A stretch of 64,000 nt of DNA from Trichostrongylus colubriformis. Lineage: Eukaryota; Nematoda; Chromadorea; Rhabditida; Trichostrongylidae. Where the stretch lies: NCBI GenBank assembly GCA_963978905.1, contig OZ022260.1, forward strand, positions 17,225,725 through 17,289,724, given 5' to 3'. The translations under genes and the position numbers were made by a program. A model generated the notes under the pieces. The model saw nothing but the letters and a program-made list of their open reading frames with translations, was not told the origin of the DNA and ran no database searches. Shown here piece after piece: positions 59,361 to 64,000 of the stretch; position 1 is the first letter of the stretch; each line of letters begins with the position of its first letter.

Positions 59361-60649
59361 GAGCACAAAATTTCGTGTACGCCACTATTTCTTTTCGGAA
59401 TTCAGGCTGACGCATTCCAAAGCGCTCCTTTCCTTTCATTCTTCTACCCTTCATGCCGATTTCCATTCGCCATTAAAATTATGAACAGCTCAATTTCCTC
59501 GCAAGGGCACGACTAAGTTCCTGTAAGCAACGTGTTACTTCAAAATCTTAAATACCCATCTCTGGTGGAATCTGCTCGTGCGTGATGAATAATATGTTAT
59601 TTATCCAGTATTCAAACACGTTCTGCGAAAAAACGAGATTCCAGGAGAGGCAACTCAGCATGAGCCCATATCTCTATGAAGCCTGGTAAACACGTCTCGT
59701 GCAGAGTTGAAGAACGCGCGCGGAAAATCGCAGCCTTCAGGATTGCCACACATTGAGTGCTTCCCTTCATCCATGCTCTTCCGCTCATTCCGTGAAGCCT
59801 GAAACACTCTCCAAAATTCGATGTTCTGCTTCATTGGTCGACGTTTACAAATCTGAATCCGTGCTCTCTTAAACGTTGTCGCTTTTCGCCACATGTTGCT
59901 GCACATTATACGTTACATAATTTCGTAGCTCTAGCCATGCCTTTCGTTTCCACTCAAGTTGGCCCCCTAGCACTGCATAGGTTGGTTCTCAGATCGCTAG
60001 CGAGATTTCCGGAACATCCTAGAGCCTAATGATGATCTGTACGGTAGTAGAATAGTTGTAGTGATATGTGCATAGTTAAACCAAAAAAGAAAAGTTGCAA
60101 AATGCTGTATGCAGTCGCAGGTAGGGAAGCGGAGAAAATTTTAGATTTCTTTTGGACAACCGTTTAAAATTCTAGTCTATGGTTGAATCAATAGCGCAAA
60201 AACGATAGGAGTAATGTGCTAATGGAAACTTCTAAACTGTGCCATTCAGAAGTTAATGGCTTAGGGAAACCATATGAGGCAAAATCTTATTGCAGGAATG
60301 GAAATTGGAGAAGGGTTTTACTTCCCGGGTTTTTCAAACCTTCGTCCGATTTTCTCATCACTTTTGTTCTGCTAAGCACCTCGACTTTTTATACAACGAT
60401 CTCTTCATACTAGTTGCGAACCAACCTTACCCCTGCATTTGCACAGCGTTTGAGGGGTCGGTTGGGGACCAAAAAAGCAAGTGTCACTCCGCTCATGGCA
60501 CACACTGCTTGCTTACTTGATTCAAAGAGATTCGACTTATTATTGAAGCGGATTTTTTCTGTGATGTTCTTGCACAAACAGCACCGACGGTGTTCATCGC
60601 TCTCAGAGGACGACGCCATAAACTGCTGTCACCGACAAAAATGCCTATG
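59361..60649. other. No recognised gene (1.3 kb)
   Basis: Short open frames only. Confidence 0.45.
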
Positions 60650-60815
60650 TAACTGCAGCGGGGTGTATACCCTAATGTCAGGACACCGCATCGCGACGTT
60701 CTCCGCGCGACAATGGCGCGCGAGTAGTCTGCCCTCGCTCTAGGATTCGCGTGTAATTGCACAAAAAGGGCGGCGACCGTATCGACGCCTATTCTTATTC
60801 ACTTTGCCGCTATAT
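60650..60815 (+). repeat. Dispersed repeat, plus copy of inverted pair
   Basis: AACTGCAGCGGGGTGTATAC, then AATGTCAGGAC, GCGACGTTCTCCG and AAGGGCGGCGACCGTATCGA. The same words occur in the same order on the minus strand of 63137-63290. The pair brackets the Tc1-like and poly-G elements. Confidence 0.7.
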
Positions 60816-60990
60816 TGGACTTGTTTTTGGATTGTTTTCATTTAAATATGTATAAGTTTAGCTCACTCGGTATTTCAGTGTTTACACAAGAAGTAGTAGG
60901 TAGTCCTACACTTCGCTCGGTTTTTCACATGACATTCCCCACCCGGAGTACGATACTGAGACCATCTGCCTATTACTTCTTTACCGCATA

Positions 60991-62562
60991 CAGTGCGTTT
61001 CATAATTATAAGGTCACCCCCAAATTTCCGGTTTTCAGAACACACAGCCAGCCGAAAATTTTTTAAGTATTTTTTACAGATTCCCCACCACAGAAAACCC
61101 TTCCATACTAGTTTTGATGACATTACCTTATAGCCCGATTTTTCTATAAATATTTTCTGATTTTTGTGCCGTTTCATAATTATAAGGTCACTCCGAAGAA
61201 AGAGAAGATTTGCTAGAGTTAACAGCGCATTCGAAGGAGCTCATAATCTATGGTTCCCTCCTGTTTAAGAACGACATCAACCAGCCGTTTAGGGAAGTAG
61301 AAAGGAAATTTCGAAGAGCCTTACCACAGATATTGTTCCAGTCTTCAACAATTGCCTGTTTCAGCAGCTTTGCTTCCTAGAACTGGCGATTATTGGGGTA
61401 AATATTTTTGTGGCGATGTCTTCCAGGTCTCCCCAATAGAGCTGAGACCAAGTCTGCATGTTATCTATTGCTGGAGGTCCGTATTTCGGAACTTTAACCA
61501 CGATCCCATTGAATGACCTACGTGAACAACAGCCTTGTCATGCTGTTAGACGCAATTATGAAGAGCCGGTCGGCTCCAAAAGGCAACTGATTTCTTCGTA
61601 GAATCGTTTAGCAGCCTCTGGAGTCCATTCTACAGGTTTCGAAGGCAAGGTTCAATGCAACCTCATTGCCGAAAACCACTCAGGCCATCACCCTTCTCCC
61701 AGAAAAATTGCCGAGGCTCCGCTAGATCGAGGCACTTCCCAGACCAAGCTAGTACTACCTCTACCCGTCAGCACCATACAGATAGAGTATTTTCAGACTC
61801 AAAAGTACAATTCGGATGGAATTATTCGCATGCAGGGTGCAACTGCCATACAAATACAGTTCCGTTCAATCCGTGGCCCAAGAACAACTTTATGAATTGA
61901 AGTCGTTCCGCCCTATGGTGTGCTGTAGGCCTCGGAAACTACTTCATTATTTCTTCAGTGATGTTTTTGCTCCTTCCTCGCTGCTGTACACGCTGTGATT
62001 CCAGACTAAAGATGGTTTAACTCCAAACAAATCTGGTCCATGGAGGAGGTGCTGTAGGAAGTGCCCCCCACAATCCCTTCCTCGTTAATGGTAATAATCT
62101 CACGTGGGAATCCAGAGCCTGAAAAACATCTTAAGACACCGAATCTCTCAGATGTCATCTAACTGAGCACAGGTATCTTCCGATTCTTTTTGGAATGGCT
62201 CTCAAACTGAGCCTAGCATCACAAGAATCCCAAATCTGGAATTTCTCTCGGAACATAGAAGCTAGCCACAAGGCGATTGAATATGTATCTCGAAGATGTA
62301 TTTGGAAGACAAATCTACCGTCACAGACCTGCCGGGACCTTAACTTTTTTCTTTTTTCAGGGTGACCTTATAATTATGAAACGGTGCAAAAAAACAAAAA
62401 ATACTCCTAAAAACATAAGGTAAACGAGACTGCTACCAAAAATCGGACACGGGGGTTATTTCAGGTGAGGAATCCGTCTATGAGACTGAAAAGATCCCTC
62501 AATGGAGTGTTGTCGAGAAAACCTGAAATTCAGGGGTGACCTTATAATTATGAAACGCACTG
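60991..62562 (-). pseudogene. Decayed Tc1-family element with doubled terminal repeats
   Basis: Termini are CAGTGCGTTTCATAATTATA (left) and its inverted form (right), flanked by TA (60989-60990, 62563-62564). A second inner pair of nearly the same repeat lies near 61171-61195 and 62358-62388. On the minus strand, across several frames, fragments look like a Tc1-type DD34E transposase: FESENTLYLYGADG, HDKAVVHVGHSMGSWLKF, LYWGDLEDIATKIF (the LWGDLK-type box), DWNNI and a C-terminus ending RLVDVVLKQEGTIDY. Stops and frameshifts are frequent, so no enzyme is made. Family assignment rests on motif order read by eye. Confidence 0.78.
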
Positions 62563-62591
62563 TAGAAGGATTGTGCTAGTCTATTGTACTT

Positions 62592-62846
62592 GGGTCAAAT
62601 AAAGTCGGGGGGGGGGGGGGGGGGGAACACGCTAGGAGACGCTACTTTGCGTCGACGTCGAAGCTCCTTTCCCTCTCTAGGCTTAGGCTAAAATTGATAT
62701 CCCCTCCTCCCACATGAAAAAGCATCAGTCAAAGCATAGGCATCTGCTTTAGCCTAACCCTGGGAAAAAGAAGCTTTGACCTGGGGAAAATGTCGCGTAT
62801 CTCCTCCCACCCCCACCCCCTCCCCCCTCCCGACTTTACATGACCC
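62592..62846 (-). mobile_element. Poly-G-ended miniature element, copy 2 (255 bp)
   Basis: Starts GGGTCAAATAAAGTC plus about 19 G and ends with a C-rich run then GACTTTACATGACCC. The interior is the reverse complement of the 51478-51711 copy (TTTGCGTCGACGTCGAAGCT here; the inverse there). It lies 30 bp from the Tc1-like element. Confidence 0.86.
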
Positions 62847-64000
62847 GCAAGAAGCGCACTGATACAAGTTGATACAATTCAAACAATACAATAATGACAA
62901 AACAATACAATAACAATTAATTTAACTATAGTGCGACATAGGTAGCAAAAGAAAATTTCCGGATAGCAAAAATGATGGAAATAATAGGTAACGCAGCATA
63001 GACATTGGAATGACTACATGCAAAACACTATCATCAACTAAAAATAAATTGAAACCATGCAAGATGAACTTATTCATGCTAATCCCGACTATTAAAATAT
63101 AACAAATTCAAAAGCAAACTCAATATCACCGCCAACATGAATTGAAGTAGGCGTAGATACGGTGGCCGCCCTTCTGGTGCAGTTACACGCGATTTCCACC
63201 GAAGCAATGAACTCGTGCGAAAACGTCGCTCGCCACTTTGTGCCGCACGGCGTCCTGACATTGGGGTACACACCCACTGCAGCGGTCTAAGCCGAATGTC
63301 TAATTTTCAAATCAAATCTCTTGAAGGCCGCTCCTGAAGAGTAGCTCTCCGATTCTTTAGCACTACTAACAACGCGACAAGTGTTCATTAAATTTCTCCG
63401 CATGTCACTACCCTGGAGGTAGTGAATAAGCTGCCTGAGATTCTCAAGGCCGAGTCCGTGATGTGGTAATTGTGAGAATCGAGGTTTTCGGTATTGAAAG
63501 GAACCACTCGGTTTGGCAAGGTACTATCGCTAGAGTGATCAAAAGTCAGGGAAAAGAGTGGCTGTTGGTGGTTTTGTTGTGACGTAGCCAGTTGATAGCA
63601 GTATTCCGTCATTTTCACATATTTTTTTTAAAGGCACAGTCCACGATAACTAGGTAAGTCGACTATCAGGACGTTTCAACTGCTTAAACCCACTTCGATT
63701 ACACCTAGTTGAGCTCCCTTATTGGTCAACTAAGCAAAATAGGTGACGTCGTAGTGGCTTCGAGCAGGCGTAACGCCTTGAGTACACAGTGACAGCACAA
63801 TAAAGGTGCAGTCCGAATAGTTACTCAGGGATCTACTCTCCGTCGACTTCTTCTGTTATCGTGGAGTGTGTTTCCAATAAAGCTCCTTTCACTTAAAGTG
63901 TTTCACTGGAATGAGTGGATGAAATTGTTGCAAATATTAGGATTGGGACTAGGGTTTCGCCAACTTTTACTTGCTTTTTTCATGCCCAGTTTTTCGCGGC
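62847..64000. other. Right end of window, no recognised gene
   Basis: Apart from the repeat at 63137-63290 nothing is assignable. GGCACAGTCC (63634) and GGTGCAGTCC (63806) might be ends of a small direct-ended repeat; not developed further. Confidence 0.4.
63137..63290 (-). repeat. Dispersed repeat, minus copy of inverted pair
   Basis: Reverse complement of the 60650-60815 text at roughly 80% identity: AATGTCAGGACGCCGTGCGG, then GCGACGTTTTCGC and GAAGGGCGGCCACCGTATCT. Small open frames here read in more than one frame, suggesting that conservation reflects repeat origin. Confidence 0.7.

Noticed and set aside
1..64000. CRISPR array, bacterial operon or prophage
   Set aside because: No regularly spaced repeats; intron-containing genes and nematode-type repeats show a eukaryotic chromosome. 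No rRNA was recognised either.

Overview
The window is eukaryotic and reads like a nematode, probably a strongylid (clade V, hookworm-like). The evidence is short introns (about 45-75 nt) with TTTCAG-type 3' splice sites, 3' splice sites lying just upstream of initiator ATGs as in spliced-leader trans-splicing, two genes packed head to tail at operon-like spacing, and many Tc1/mariner-type and foldback repeats. Species is inferred; no database was searched.

Three host genes are supported, all in the first 26 kb. (1) 224-3329 (+): a 12-exon WD40 gene for the ribosome-biogenesis factor WDR12, 446 aa when joined. (2) 3698-9276 (+): an 18-exon gene for CIR1 (corepressor interacting with RBPJ), 577 aa. 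It has the conserved CIR N-terminus, a zinc knuckle, a lysine-rich block and an RS-like tail built from a run of small exons that are all multiples of 3. Only about 195 nt separate the WDR12 poly(A) signal from the CIR1 ATG, so the two probably form an operon. (3) 25770-10858 (-): a seven-exon gene for a 572-aa type I membrane protein with leucine-rich repeats. Its first two exons are separated from the rest by a 9.3-kb intron. It converges tail to tail with CIR1.

From about 26 kb to 64 kb I recognise no host gene. This stretch, like the giant LRR-gene intron, holds mostly degraded or non-autonomous repeats. These include a palindromic mariner derivative carrying two inverted transposase fragments (40953-41627), an internally deleted mariner (43055-43937), and a decayed Tc1-family element with doubled terminal repeats (60991-62562). 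There are two near-identical 0.74-kb TA-flanked elements (31014-31760, 37308-38048), the second inserted in a SINE-like repeat. There are also two poly-G-ended miniature elements (51478-51711, 62592-62846), several large foldback elements (7984-8645, 20156-22008, 50118-50530, 57944-59360), and a tRNA-like SINE family with about five copies.

Exon models were joined by hand from splice consensus and continuous reading frame. All three gene models close without an internal stop, which is strong internal support. Repeat boundaries come from reading inverted arms by eye and are firm only where a TA duplication and perfect terminal repeats are visible.
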